Assembly: GCA_009785215.1 (NCBI GenBank)
Contig: WQWU01000023.1
Coordinates: forward strand, 1-37,562
Reading direction: 5' to 3'
DNA length: 37,562 bases
From: Treponema sp.
GTDB taxonomy: Bacteria; Spirochaetota; Spirochaetia; Treponematales; Breznakiellaceae
The notes beneath the pieces are model-generated. The model saw only the letters and a program-made list of their open reading frames with translations. It ran no database searches and was not told the origin of the DNA. The position numbers and the translations under genes were made by a program. Every line of letters starts with the position of its first letter. Position 1 is the first letter of the stretch. Positions 14,692 to 22,951 of this stretch are shown here, piece by piece.

Positions 14692-15528
14692 ATGGAATTT
14701 GAATTTGAAGGCCGTACAGAAAAAGAGGCAATTGACAGGGCGGCAGGTGAATTAGGTCTTGAAAAAGACGATTTTGATGTTGAAATTCTTGAAACGCAAA
14801 AAAGCAGTTTGTTCAAGAAAGGTTTAGTACGCATAAGAGTGCATGTTGGCAATTTTGGGAATTTTTCTAAACCTTCTGCGGCTCCGGCAGAAAGCGGTTT
14901 TTCCGGCGGAAAGGAAAGAAACCGGCAAAATACCGGACGGGCATATAACGATGGTAATCGTAACAACAGTTATCGTAATGATGGTAATCGCAGCGATGCC
15001 AATCGCAGCGATGCCAATCGCAGCGATGCCAATCGTAACGATGCCAATCGTACAGTTCTTGTTCCGCAGGATGAATTCGAAGAAAAAATGGTCGAGTTTA
15101 CAACCGGCGTAATTGAGCGTATGGGATATTCCGGCAAGGTCTCAATTTTATTCAGAGAAAAAAACAAACTTGGAATTAAAATCGATTCCAGCCATTCATC
15201 GATACTTATTGGCAAAAAAGGCAAAAACCTTGATGCATTGCAATTGCTTTTAAATATTTATGCAGGAAGACTTGGCAGGGAAGATACACGCGTAATTTTA
15301 GATACAGAAAATTACCGCATCCGCCGCGAAGAATCTCTTGTGCGCCTTGCTTACAATGTGGCGGAAAAAGTCCGCGAAACCCGTAATTCTGTTTTACTGG
15401 AACCAATGAATCCCTTTGACAGATGGTTAATCCACACAACATTAAATGATATCGGCGATATTGAAACCAAAAGCGAAGGAGATGGTTTATATAAGCAGGT
15501 ACGTGTGTTTTATAAAGGGCTGAAATGA
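14692..15528 (+). CDS. jag: RNA-binding protein Jag/KhpB (Jag-N, KH, R3H)
   Basis: A 278-residue KhpB/EloR-type RNA-binding protein, normally linked to YidC and cell-envelope growth. The Jag-N domain is residues 1-52 (FEFEGRTEKEAIDRAAGEL). Residues about 55-125 are a low-complexity linker with an NRSDA pentapeptide repeat. A KH domain (about 130-200) has the GxxG loop as GKKG, and an R3H domain (about 205-270) has the R-x3-H motif as RWLIH. The AAGGAG ribosome site is strong. It is the last gene of the rpmH cluster; a repeat arm of the dispersed element family follows within 12 nt. Confidence 0.92.
   Translation: MEFEFEGRTEKEAIDRAAGELGLEKDDFDVEILETQKSSLFKKGLVRIRVHVGNFGNFSKPSAAPAESGFSGGKERNRQNTGRAYNDGNRNNSYRNDGNRSDANRSDANRSDANRNDANRTVLVPQDEFEEKMVEFTTGVIERMGYSGKVSILFREKNKLGIKIDSSHSSILIGKKGKNLDALQLLLNIYAGRLGREDTRVILDTENYRIRREESLVRLAYNVAEKVRETRNSVLLEPMNPFDRWLIHTTLNDIGDIETKSEGDGLYKQVRVFYKGLK
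14947..15051 (+). repeat. 15-nt in-frame tandem repeat in jag linker
   Basis: About seven degenerate copies of AATCGCAGCGATGCC encode N-R-S/N-D-A/G. Three central copies are identical, suggesting recent slippage and possible length variation between strains. Confidence 0.85.
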
Positions 15529-15538
15529 GAAAAGACCT

Positions 15539-15591
15539 CTCGCAGAGACGCGGAGGCGTAACATTCCTATGGAATGTAGAGAACGCAGAGG
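15539..15591 (+). repeat. Solo arm of the CTCGCAGAG element, with internal palindrome
   Basis: Starts with the family's left end (AAAGACCTCTCGCAGAGACG from 15532) and ends GAACGCAGAGG. It carries a 20-nt palindrome, TAACATTCC-TAT-GGAATGTA (15559-15578). No opposite arm is present. It lies between jag and the next start codon. Confidence 0.75.
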
Positions 15592-15610
15592 TAAGAGTAA
15601 GGTTTTGATT

Positions 15611-16420
15611 ATGAAAACTGGCTATATATTAACAGTTATGTTGACACTTGTTACAACTGGTGCGTTTGCGGTGCCGTTGGAGACCCTTGTTTCCGCTGAT
15701 ACTGCAGCGCGGCTAAGGGCGAGTGATGAGCTTATTCTGGAAACCCAGTTAAGAAATCCTTCGCTTAGATTATTGCCGCAGAATGCCGAACTTAGGCAGT
15801 TTGTAAATACGGCTTCACAATCTCTAAACCCTGGAATGATGGTAGAAGCCCTTTATTTATACAGAAAACCTGCCGGTTTTCATACTTCGGCAAGCAATTG
15901 GGATGAAGGTCAGAAACTGCGGATTTTTAATCAATTAACAGCAATTAGCACCCTTGCAGGTATTCAATACTATTCATCCAGCCGAGGCGTCATGCGTACC
16001 TTTTATGAAAGCTCCGGTGTCATTGATAGCGCAACAAACAGAAACCCTTTGCCCGATCCGGTTTTTACCCAGATTCCGTTAATGCTGTCCTTGCACGCCC
16101 GACAGAAAGACCTAACCTTTGGTGATAATATTTATAATTACAATTATGTTAATACAAGAGATGCCCTGTTTTTTTCGCAGGAAAATGTTACCGCTTTATC
16201 TTATGGTATTATTCCTGCAATAGGAAGGGGAAATTTAAGATCGATTATATCGATATTTGACTGCGGGGATTCAATATTAGTGTATGCTGTTTCCATGGCA
16301 AGGGCTTCAACATTACCCGGAATGGGGGATAGAATCAGCAATTCTTTTGGAAACAGAGCAGATGCCGTGTTAAAATGGCTTTCTGGCAGGCTAAATAATG
16401 AAGTTTTTGGCAGAATTTAA
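15611..16420 (+). CDS. Secreted spirochaete protein, DUF6675-like
   Basis: A 269-residue exported protein with a classical signal peptide (MKTGYILTVMLTLVTTGAFA, cleavage after about residue 20). It resembles the treponemal family I know as DUF6675; its function is unknown. The frame is open from an upstream ATG at 15569, but that start lies in the palindrome of the repeat arm and would put 14 residues before the signal peptide, so I choose 15611, with TAAGG about 10 nt upstream. No membrane segment follows the signal, so it is probably periplasmic or surface-located. Confidence 0.75.
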   Translation: MKTGYILTVMLTLVTTGAFAVPLETLVSADTAARLRASDELILETQLRNPSLRLLPQNAELRQFVNTASQSLNPGMMVEALYLYRKPAGFHTSASNWDEGQKLRIFNQLTAISTLAGIQYYSSSRGVMRTFYESSGVIDSATNRNPLPDPVFTQIPLMLSLHARQKDLTFGDNIYNYNYVNTRDALFFSQENVTALSYGIIPAIGRGNLRSIISIFDCGDSILVYAVSMARASTLPGMGDRISNSFGNRADAVLKWLSGRLNNEVFGRI

Positions 16421-16450
16421 AGATTCCAAGCGGAATTAACAATAATTTCA

Positions 16451-16479
16451 TTTCCATATTACTCGGAATATGCTATAAT
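16451..16479 (+). promoter_or_regulatory. Promoter of the DHH phosphoesterase gene
   Basis: TTTCCA (16451-16456), 17-nt spacer, TATAAT (16474-16479) with an extended TGC. A dyad CATATT/AATATG (16455-16460, 16467-16472) fills the spacer. The leader is about 55 nt with an AAGGGTGG ribosome site. Confidence 0.65.
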
Positions 16480-16539
16480 TATAGAACATAAGTATTTTTG
16501 CCGAGACTTATAAAAGGAATTTTTAAGGGTGGTTTTAAA

Positions 16540-17448
16540 ATGAGGTTATTTACCAGATCTGACTTTGACGGCCTGGCTTGCGGAGCGCTTTTATCATATC
16601 TAGGGCTTATTGATGAGTGGAAATTTGTTCATCCAAAAGATATTCAGGATGGATTGGTAGAAGCAACCGATAACGATATTCTGGCTAATATTCCCTATAT
16701 AAAAGGCTGTAAACTTTGGTTCGATCATCATTCCAGCGAATCTGAACGGCTGGGAGCAGGCGCTTATTTTGAAGGTGTCTCTAAAGCCGCTCCAAGCTGC
16801 GCCAGAGTAGTATATGATTATTACGGCGGAGATGCAAAGTTAGGCAAATTTGCAGAAATGATCCATTTTGTGGATAAGGTAGATTCCGGCGACTTAACAT
16901 CGGAAGAAATCCTTGACCCAAGAGGCTGGGTACTTTTAGGATTTATAATGGATCCGCGCACTGGTCTTGGACGTTTCCGCAATTTTACAATCAGTAATTA
17001 CGATTTAATGATGAATCTTTCCAAAGCATGCGCAGAAAAATCAATTTATGATATTCTGGCGATGCCGGATGTTAAAGAACGCCTTGATTTTTACTATCAG
17101 CAGAAAGACCTTTTTGCAGAAATGGTAAAAAGTCATGCAAAAGTTGATAATAACGTAATAATGGTAGACCTGCGGGATGTAGAAACCATCTATGCAGGGA
17201 ATAGATTTGTTATTTATACCTTATATCCCGGCCAGAATATCTCTGTTTGGGTTGTAGACGGCAGAAATAAATCAAATGTTGCGATAACTGTAGGGCATAG
17301 TATTATTAATCGTACTTCTAATGTTGATGTCGGCTCATTATTGTTATTTTACGGCGGCGGCGGACATAAACAAGTTGGTACATGTCAGGTTTCTTATGAC
17401 GATTCAGACAGGATTATTTCTGAGATAATGGAGAAGGTCAAAGGCTAG
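16540..17448 (+). CDS. DHH/DHHA1-family phosphoesterase
   Basis: A 302-residue DHH-superfamily hydrolase, related to exopolyphosphatases, nanoRNases and cyclic-dinucleotide phosphodiesterases. Metal ligands are visible in FTRSDFDGLACG (residues 4-15) and WFDHHSS (the DHH motif, near residue 66). The C-terminal DHHA1 substrate motif is GGGGHKQVGTCQV. I choose ATG 16540 because it has an AAGGGTGG site, and the open extension upstream (to 16498) lies in the leader. The substrate cannot be told from the sequence. The HD-GYP-like gene follows after 46 nt with its own promoter. Confidence 0.85.
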   Translation: MRLFTRSDFDGLACGALLSYLGLIDEWKFVHPKDIQDGLVEATDNDILANIPYIKGCKLWFDHHSSESERLGAGAYFEGVSKAAPSCARVVYDYYGGDAKLGKFAEMIHFVDKVDSGDLTSEEILDPRGWVLLGFIMDPRTGLGRFRNFTISNYDLMMNLSKACAEKSIYDILAMPDVKERLDFYYQQKDLFAEMVKSHAKVDNNVIMVDLRDVETIYAGNRFVIYTLYPGQNISVWVVDGRNKSNVAITVGHSIINRTSNVDVGSLLLFYGGGGHKQVGTCQVSYDDSDRIISEIMEKVKG

Positions 17449-17458
17449 GTTTAATACC

Positions 17459-17486
17459 TTGTATAAAATTGGAAAAATTGTATAAT
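17459..17486 (+). promoter_or_regulatory. Promoter of the HD-GYP-like gene
   Basis: TTGTAT (17459-17464), 16-nt spacer, TATAAT (17481-17486). The ATG at 17495 is 8 nt after the -10, and no Shine-Dalgarno site is present. Confidence 0.6.
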
Positions 17487-17494
17487 ATTTTGAT

Positions 17495-18934
17495 ATGTCG
17501 GGAAAAGAAACGGTTATTTTACTTTCCAGAATATTAACACAGGAAAGTGTCAAAGGCAATAATCAAAGATATATCGATATAATCCTGCAGGAAGAGATCC
17601 CTGTTTTATGCATAAATCATGAATCTCAGAAGAAAAGGCTTATGCCTTTTAAGGTTCTATTTGATAATCACGAGGATTTCTGGCATAAAAAGGGAAGCTG
17701 GGCTTATTATTTTACCGGCGAAGGTTATAAAAAGCTAAAAGGTAAATTGTTTCTAAAGCAAAATAACTTTGAAAAACCCGAACCCTCTCCGGAAGAAAAA
17801 AAAGAAAATGAAATTATCGAAAAACACGGAGTCGAAGTAGGGTACGGCAGTGAATATCAGACTTTCGCTGAAATGCCCAATGAAAAAAAGATTGAATGGC
17901 TTAACAATGATAAAAAGCGCCTTAACGATATTCTTTCGCAGAAATATAAAAACGACGCCGAAGTTACAGAAGCCCTTGTAGAAACAACAAAAGATGCCGC
18001 ATATATTAACCATGCTACTCTGGAAGAAGCGCTTTTTCTTGCAGATGACGAAGCAAAAAAACTGACACAGGATCTTGTAGATACAACACATGATATGATA
18101 AGGGCATCCGCTTTGCTTATATCAGAAAATATTTTCAGCAATGAATTGATGAATACGCTTGTAGAAAAATCCAATGGTACGATTATCCAGCATATGACGC
18201 GCGTATATCTTAACGGAATAGCTTTTCTTTCCTATTATAACAATCTTGTTTCTACATCCAGCGCTATTCAAAAATTGCGCATTAAATTTGCATCGGAATA
18301 CCGTAAATTTTATCATGAACTTCTTCCTCATTTAGATATAGATGATGTTGTTCTGGAACGTGTTTTCTACGGCGGAATGAGAGCTATTCCTACAGACCTA
18401 TATTTTAAGTGGGCTGTCGGGTTTTTAATTCATGATATTGGCAAGGCAGGCGCCGTTGAGTATCACGAAGGTGAAGCAAGTTATGATCGCAAAATAGTTA
18501 TAGATCATGTTAAGCAGGGTTATAAATCGATTATGACCAAAACAAATTATCCTATGGAAGCAAGTTTGATAACCGGGTATCATCATGAATATTACGGCGA
18601 TGCCGATGGTTATGGATATTTCCGCGCTTATCTTGCACAGTATAAAAAACAAAATCCGGATGCAAAACAGGATTATTGCATAACATACGAACTGGAACCA
18701 ATTTTAGACTATCAGGCTATGGCTTATTTTCCTGCAAAAGTGCTGGAAATTATCGATATATATGACAGTGTTACAGACCCTCACCGAGTTTACCGTAAAT
18801 CCATGACACCGGAAGAAGCTCTTACCATGATGAAAGAACAATTTGTTGTTAAACACCATAAAATAGATTCTATTCTTTTTGACATCTTTGCAATGTACAT
18901 AAGAGAAAAAGAAAAAGTAAACAAGAAACGCTAG
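17495..18934 (+). CDS. HD-GYP-like phosphodiesterase domain protein
   Basis: A 479-residue cytoplasmic protein. The C-terminal half has an HD domain: HDIGKAG (His313, Asp314), HHEYYGDADGYG (His363-His364) and YDSVTDPHRVYRKSMTPEEA. This last matches the usual DALTs.RpYR tail of HD-GYP c-di-GMP phosphodiesterases, so such activity is likely. The canonical GYP is altered to GYG. The N-terminal half (1-200) has no domain I can name and includes a charged stretch KPEPSPEEKKENEIIEK. c-di-GMP breakdown is inference. A mobile-element arm follows the stop by about 25 nt. Confidence 0.82.
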   Translation: MSGKETVILLSRILTQESVKGNNQRYIDIILQEEIPVLCINHESQKKRLMPFKVLFDNHEDFWHKKGSWAYYFTGEGYKKLKGKLFLKQNNFEKPEPSPEEKKENEIIEKHGVEVGYGSEYQTFAEMPNEKKIEWLNNDKKRLNDILSQKYKNDAEVTEALVETTKDAAYINHATLEEALFLADDEAKKLTQDLVDTTHDMIRASALLISENIFSNELMNTLVEKSNGTIIQHMTRVYLNGIAFLSYYNNLVSTSSAIQKLRIKFASEYRKFYHELLPHLDIDDVVLERVFYGGMRAIPTDLYFKWAVGFLIHDIGKAGAVEYHEGEASYDRKIVIDHVKQGYKSIMTKTNYPMEASLITGYHHEYYGDADGYGYFRAYLAQYKKQNPDAKQDYCITYELEPILDYQAMAYFPAKVLEIIDIYDSVTDPHRVYRKSMTPEEALTMMKEQFVVKHHKIDSILFDIFAMYIREKEKVNKKR

Positions 18935-18950
18935 TGTCCTGTAATATTTA

Positions 18951-19470
18951 TTTTTTATCTCGCAGAGACGCAGAGGCGCGGGGAACGCAGAGAAGAGGTT
19001 ATGTTTTTAATTTTATAGATCATTTACAGTCCTAATTATTCCGTCTTTCATTAATCCAGCTCCAAAATTTAAGATGTAGCCAAGTTTTGTGTTTGTTAAT
19101 TTTAAGTATGTTAGCAATTGTTTTTTGTGAGCATCAGATATTTTTTCTATGGATTTTAATTCAATAATTACTTTGCCATTTACAAACAGATCAACCCTGA
19201 AACCTTCATCAAAACGCTCGCCTTCAAACTCTATTGGAATTGACACTTGTCTTTGAACAGATAATCCTTTTTTGGATAACATCTTCATCAGTATTACTTC
19301 ATACACACTTTCAAGTAAACCAGAGCCAAGTGTTTTATGCAAATTAACAGCGGTTTCAATAATTATATCACCAATTTCATTTTCTTTCATTTTTTCATTC
19401 CTTATCTTTAATAAAAAACTTATTTTCTCCTCCGTGATCTCTGCGCCCCCGCGTCTCTGCGAGAGCTCTT
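18951..19470 (-). mobile_element. Long form of the inverted-repeat element, carrying a GxxExxY gene
   Basis: Left boundary TTTTTTATCTCGCAGAGACG with arm 18959-18993. Right arm CTCTGCGCCCCCGCGTCTCTGCGAG (19439-19463 in two pieces), followed by AGCTCTTTTC. Read on the minus strand, the element runs from the AAGAGCTCTCGC end to the GCGAGATAAAA end, the same polarity as the short asd-lysA copy. The only gene inside is the GxxExxY gene. About 520 bp. Confidence 0.6.
19013..19390 (-). CDS. GxxExxY protein, PD-(D/E)XK nuclease-like
   Basis: A 125-residue protein with the family's motif as GLLESVY (residues about 24-30) after AVNLHKTLGSG. The later part, VDLFVNGKVIIELKS, has the D...ExK arrangement of PD-(D/E)XK nucleases, and LLTYLKLTNTKLGYILNFG is the conserved C-terminal block. 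The function of the family is not settled, to my knowledge; nuclease activity is inferred from the fold. An AAGGAA ribosome site lies upstream. It fills the space between two opposed repeat arms and is the only gene there, which makes it a candidate mobility gene for the repeat. Confidence 0.85.
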   Translation of the reverse strand: MKENEIGDIIIETAVNLHKTLGSGLLESVYEVILMKMLSKKGLSVQRQVSIPIEFEGERFDEGFRVDLFVNGKVIIELKSIEKISDAHKKQLLTYLKLTNTKLGYILNFGAGLMKDGIIRTVNDL

Positions 19471-19493
19471 TTCTTAAAAACTCTTTTAAAAAA

Positions 19494-19517
19494 CTCTGCG
19501 CCCCTGCGCCCCGCGAG
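19494..19517 (-). repeat. Extra solo arm of the same repeat family
   Basis: CTCTGCGCCCCTGCGCCC then CGCGAG, the same orientation as the right arm of the GxxExxY element and 30 nt beyond it. It lies 40 nt from the glyA stop codon and may be the remnant of an older insertion. Confidence 0.6.
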
Positions 19518-19557
19518 AACTTTTCTCTAAAAATTCTTTTTAAAATTTCCTACGCCG

Positions 19558-21084
19558 CTATGAAACAAAGTGTTGTTTTAGGAAATCCAGGTCAAGCTCA
19601 GGATAAACAGGGAAGCGTTCCATTAATGATTTAACCCGCGCCTGAACATCGTTTTTTACGGTTTCATCTATAATGTACTTTGCCTTGCTGTTTTTAGACG
19701 GCTCATTTTTTGTTTTTGCCTGTGTTGTACCCTTAATTACTGCGGCAATAAGCTTTCCAAGTTCTTCCATTTCTTCTTTGCCCATGCCAAGCGTAGTTAC
19801 TGCGGCAGTTCCCGCTCTAATTCCTGATGTATACCAGGGGCCGTTGGGATCACGCGGCAGGCTGTTGCGGTTTAGTGTTATGTGACATTCCTGCAGTGCG
19901 CTTTCCGCCTGCCTGCCTGTAATGCCCGCTTTATGAACATTTACCAAAAGCAGATGATTGTCTGTTCCGCCTGTTAAAACTTCCAGGCCGTTTTTAATAC
20001 ATGAATCTGCAAGCGCTTTGCAGTTATCTACAACTTTTTGCGCATACTGTTTAAAATCCAACGATGCAGCTTCGCGGAAAGCGACAGCTTTTGCGGCAAT
20101 CACATGAGGAAGCGGGCCGCCCATGGTTAACGGACAGCCTTTGTCCAATGATTCTGCAAATTCTTTTGTGCTTAATACAAGCCCCGCGCGGGGGCCACGA
20201 AGCGTTTTGTGAGTTGTGCTTGTTACAACATGAGCCCACGGAACAGGATCGTATTCGCCTGTAAAAACTTTTCCCGCAACAAGACCTGCAAAGTGCGCCA
20301 TATCTACCATAAATACAGCGTTAATTTTATCGGCAATTTCTCTTAAACGTTTAAAATTAATTTTTCTTGGATATGCGGAATAACCAGTTAATAAAATTAA
20401 CGGACGTAATTCCAATGCCTGTTTTTCGATTTCGTCATAATCAAGAAGCCCGTCTTTTTCAGAAACCGAATAACTGTAAACATCAAACATATGGCTGGAA
20501 ATATTGTAGCGGTAACCGTGAGTTAAATGGCCGCCCGAATAATAATCCAATGTTAACAAACGCTGATTCCCCATAGAAGTTTTTAATTCTTTCCATTGAT
20601 CATCTGTTAAATTATATAGATTTGTCTGCCCCCATTTTTCCAATGCCGGGTTTTCTATTCTTGTATTGATAATTGCCCAGTATGCAAGAAGATTTGCATC
20701 CGAGCCGCAGTGTGTTTGCACGTTTGCATATTCAGCGCCGAAAAGTTTGCACGCTTCTTCTGCAGCCAATGTTTCTATGGCATCGACATTTTCTGTTCCG
20801 CCGTAAAACCGGTGATACGGCATACCCTCGGCATATTTGTCCGTTAAAAGGTTGCCCATTGCAAGCTGAACTGCCATGGAGCAGTAATTTTCGCTTGCAA
20901 TTAATTTTACCCGTTTACGCTGATTTTCCAGTTCCTTTACAATTGATGAAGCAATTTCAGGCGTAACTTTGGAAATTTCGGATAAACTGCAGATATAAGC
21001 CAGCAGATTTGTGTCGATTTTTTCCGGCGATGTACCGCCGTTCATGGCGGCTGAAATGTATGCCGCAACCGGGTTTGTTTTCAT
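19558..21084 (-). CDS. glyA: Serine hydroxymethyltransferase
   Basis: PLP enzyme that interconverts serine and glycine and supplies methylene-tetrahydrofolate. Seen are KLIASENYCS, YAEGMPYHRFYGG, VDMAHFAGLVAG and the PLP-lysine motif TSTTHKTLRGPRAG. It is about 508 residues, longer than the usual 415-430. Extra sequence includes an N-terminal 45 residues, an insert around 155-200 (KWGQTNLYNLTDDQWKEL) and a K/T/N-rich segment before the C-terminus. I choose the ATG at 21084 rather than the upstream TTG at 21117, because that TTG is the -35 itself. The -10 is 5 nt before the ATG, so the mRNA is probably leaderless. Confidence 0.95.
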   Translation of the reverse strand: MKTNPVAAYISAAMNGGTSPEKIDTNLLAYICSLSEISKVTPEIASSIVKELENQRKRVKLIASENYCSMAVQLAMGNLLTDKYAEGMPYHRFYGGTENVDAIETLAAEEACKLFGAEYANVQTHCGSDANLLAYWAIINTRIENPALEKWGQTNLYNLTDDQWKELKTSMGNQRLLTLDYYSGGHLTHGYRYNISSHMFDVYSYSVSEKDGLLDYDEIEKQALELRPLILLTGYSAYPRKINFKRLREIADKINAVFMVDMAHFAGLVAGKVFTGEYDPVPWAHVVTSTTHKTLRGPRAGLVLSTKEFAESLDKGCPLTMGGPLPHVIAAKAVAFREAASLDFKQYAQKVVDNCKALADSCIKNGLEVLTGGTDNHLLLVNVHKAGITGRQAESALQECHITLNRNSLPRDPNGPWYTSGIRAGTAAVTTLGMGKEEMEELGKLIAAVIKGTTQAKTKNEPSKNSKAKYIIDETVKNDVQARVKSLMERFPVYPELDLDFLKQHFVS

Positions 21085-21089
21085 AATGT

Positions 21090-21117
21090 AATATAACATT
21101 TTTATTGTATCTGTCAA
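21090..21117 (-). promoter_or_regulatory. Promoter of glyA
   Basis: TTGACA (21117-21112), 16-nt spacer, TATATT (21095-21090) with an extended TGT. The start codon follows after 5 nt. Confidence 0.75.
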
Positions 21118-21163
21118 CAGTGAATCTGGTCAATTTTTTATAGTCATAAATTAAAAATAATGT

Positions 21164-21169
21164 TATCAT
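21164..21169 (+). promoter_or_regulatory. Candidate -10 of the envelope operon
   Basis: TGT-TATCAT, 10 nt before the ATG at 21180, leaving a leader of 3 to 5 nt. The -35 (TAGTCA, 21141-21146) is poor, so this is a modest call. Confidence 0.4.
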
Positions 21170-21179
21170 ATATGCAGGT

Positions 21180-21695
21180 ATGAATAAAAAAACAAAAATA
21201 AATTTAATTTTTATCAGGGCTTTTTTTGCTCTGTTCTTTTTGGCGGTTCCAGCATTTCTGCAGGCGTCTACAGCCGGAGAAATTGAAACGCTTTTAAATT
21301 CAAAAACAATTTCTTATGCGCAGGCTTCCCGCTTTGTACTGGAAGCGGCTGGTGTATTTGTTACTGCAAATAACGAGGAAGCTTTTAATTACGCAGTTCA
21401 GCAGAATTGGCTGCCGGAAAATACCGCTTCCGGCGATACTGCCCGTCTTGATCATGTCTCGCTTTTAATAATGGGTTCCTTTGATATAAAAGGCGGAATA
21501 ATGTATTCATTTTTCAGGAATTCTCATTATGCCTACCGCGAGCTGGCTTACCTGAATATTATCCAGAGCCGCTCTGATCCCATGATGCTGGTATCCGGCG
21601 AGAATCTGCTTTTGTACATTAACAGGATACTAACTCAGCAGGAAGCGCAAGTTTTAGCAGCTAACAGGCGCGCTGAAAATACAGTATTGGAGTAA
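21180..21695 (+). CDS. Exported protein of unknown function, first gene of envelope operon
   Basis: 171 residues with a signal peptide (about 1-30, ending FLAVPAFLQAS). The mature part is predicted mostly helical, with no domain I can name. SYAQASRFVLEAAGV and a later WLPENTASGDTARLDHVSLL resemble short treponemal periplasmic proteins. It is followed after 3 nt by the barrel-like gene, whose GGAG site lies at the end of this gene, so the two are coupled. It probably works with the downstream envelope proteins. Confidence 0.65.
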   Translation: MNKKTKINLIFIRAFFALFFLAVPAFLQASTAGEIETLLNSKTISYAQASRFVLEAAGVFVTANNEEAFNYAVQQNWLPENTASGDTARLDHVSLLIMGSFDIKGGIMYSFFRNSHYAYRELAYLNIIQSRSDPMMLVSGENLLLYINRILTQQEAQVLAANRRAENTVLE

Positions 21696-21698
21696 AAA

Positions 21699-22940
21699 AT
21701 GAAAAAGCTCTGCCAAAAAATAATTACAATAGTGTTTGTTTTTTTTATGCAGGCATTTATGCCGGCGTTTCTTCCGGCGTATGACTTTGGTCTTGTAACA
21801 AATATAAATACCGGATTCGGCAATTCTATTTATGAAGATAATGACTTTGATTTTGATTTAACACTTTGGCCGCGCTTTTCTTTTTTAATAGGCGATGATA
21901 GCGGGTTCATTGCAACTGCGGGGTTATCGTTCGGTGTTGATGATAATAATGATTTTTCCTTTGTACCGGAACTTCTTCATACCGAATTTTACAAACGTTT
22001 TGGAGTATCAGAAATAAAGGCTGGGCGTTTTAGTTATACAGACCCGCTGTCGTTTATTGTATCAGGATTATTTGACGGCGTTCAGTATTTATATACTTCC
22101 CATATTGGTAATTTTCATGCAGGTGTTTGGTATACAGGTCTTTTGTACAAAAAGAATGCAAGCATCACAATGACTTCAGATGACATGGTTGGTTTTCTGG
22201 CTTCTTTGGATTTTAATGATTTATCCAATACTTACTTTGCGCCAAAGCGTATATTTACATCATTCGGCTGGGAGCATCCGTCGCTTGGCGAGCTGGTTCA
22301 TTTAAATACTGCTTTAATTGCCCAGGTTGATTTAAGAAAAGCAGATTATCAATATAAATATAATAACCAGTATATTATTTTAAAAGCCGGACTTCCCGTT
22401 AATAATTTTCTTTTTGAATTTGGAGGCAGTTTGGAACTATCCCAAATTACCGGAGAAGAAAATGAAAACGGTTTTGCATTGGCTGCAGAAGCTGGTTTTT
22501 ACTGGCTGTTCCCCGGAATTTATAACAGCCGCCTTTCATTTACGGGCAGAATAACAAGCGGCAAATCCGAAGGTTTCTGCGAAGCGTTTAATCCCATAAC
22601 ATCAAAATACTATGGGTATATCTTAAAGAAAAAAATGTCAGGCATTTCTGTATTTACTGTTGATTATTCCAGGCGGTTAAATCCTTCTATGGGTGTTTCA
22701 GTTACAACAGCATATTTTGTGCGTAACGATTTGGGAACAATAGCAGGGTATCCGCTTGCCTTTGACAGCGATGGTTATTTTCTGGGCCCTGATATAATGA
22801 CGCGTTTGGTCTGGAGCCCAGCATCAGATTTACAGTTTAATCTTTCCGGCGGGATGTTTTTGCCTGCTCTTGGAAATGCAAACCCAAAAGAAAAAAGTTT
22901 ATGGCGTGCAGAACTTACTGTAGTAATGTCTGTATATTAA
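21699..22940 (+). CDS. Probable outer-membrane beta-barrel protein
   Basis: 413 residues with a signal peptide (about 1-28, ending AFLPAYD). The rest alternates amphipathic strands rich in aromatic residues and glycine (GFIATAGLSFGV, NSRLSFTGRITSG, FNLSGGMFLP), and ends with ELTVVMSVY, a C-terminal strand with a terminal aromatic as in outer-membrane barrels. I cannot name a family. It sits between a secreted protein and a FecR-domain protein in one operon, consistent with an outer-membrane assembly or transport role. A GGAG site is just upstream. Confidence 0.65.
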   Translation: MKKLCQKIITIVFVFFMQAFMPAFLPAYDFGLVTNINTGFGNSIYEDNDFDFDLTLWPRFSFLIGDDSGFIATAGLSFGVDDNNDFSFVPELLHTEFYKRFGVSEIKAGRFSYTDPLSFIVSGLFDGVQYLYTSHIGNFHAGVWYTGLLYKKNASITMTSDDMVGFLASLDFNDLSNTYFAPKRIFTSFGWEHPSLGELVHLNTALIAQVDLRKADYQYKYNNQYIILKAGLPVNNFLFEFGGSLELSQITGEENENGFALAAEAGFYWLFPGIYNSRLSFTGRITSGKSEGFCEAFNPITSKYYGYILKKKMSGISVFTVDYSRRLNPSMGVSVTTAYFVRNDLGTIAGYPLAFDSDGYFLGPDIMTRLVWSPASDLQFNLSGGMFLPALGNANPKEKSLWRAELTVVMSVY

Positions 22941-22951
22941 TGGAGGAAGAA

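Noticed and set aside
15569-15610. Upstream start of the DUF6675-like protein
   Set aside because: The ATG is inside the inserted palindrome and would place charged residues before an otherwise normal signal peptide.
21085-21117. TTG start of glyA at 21117
   Set aside because: This TTG is the -35 TTGACA; an ATG follows the -10 properly at 21084.
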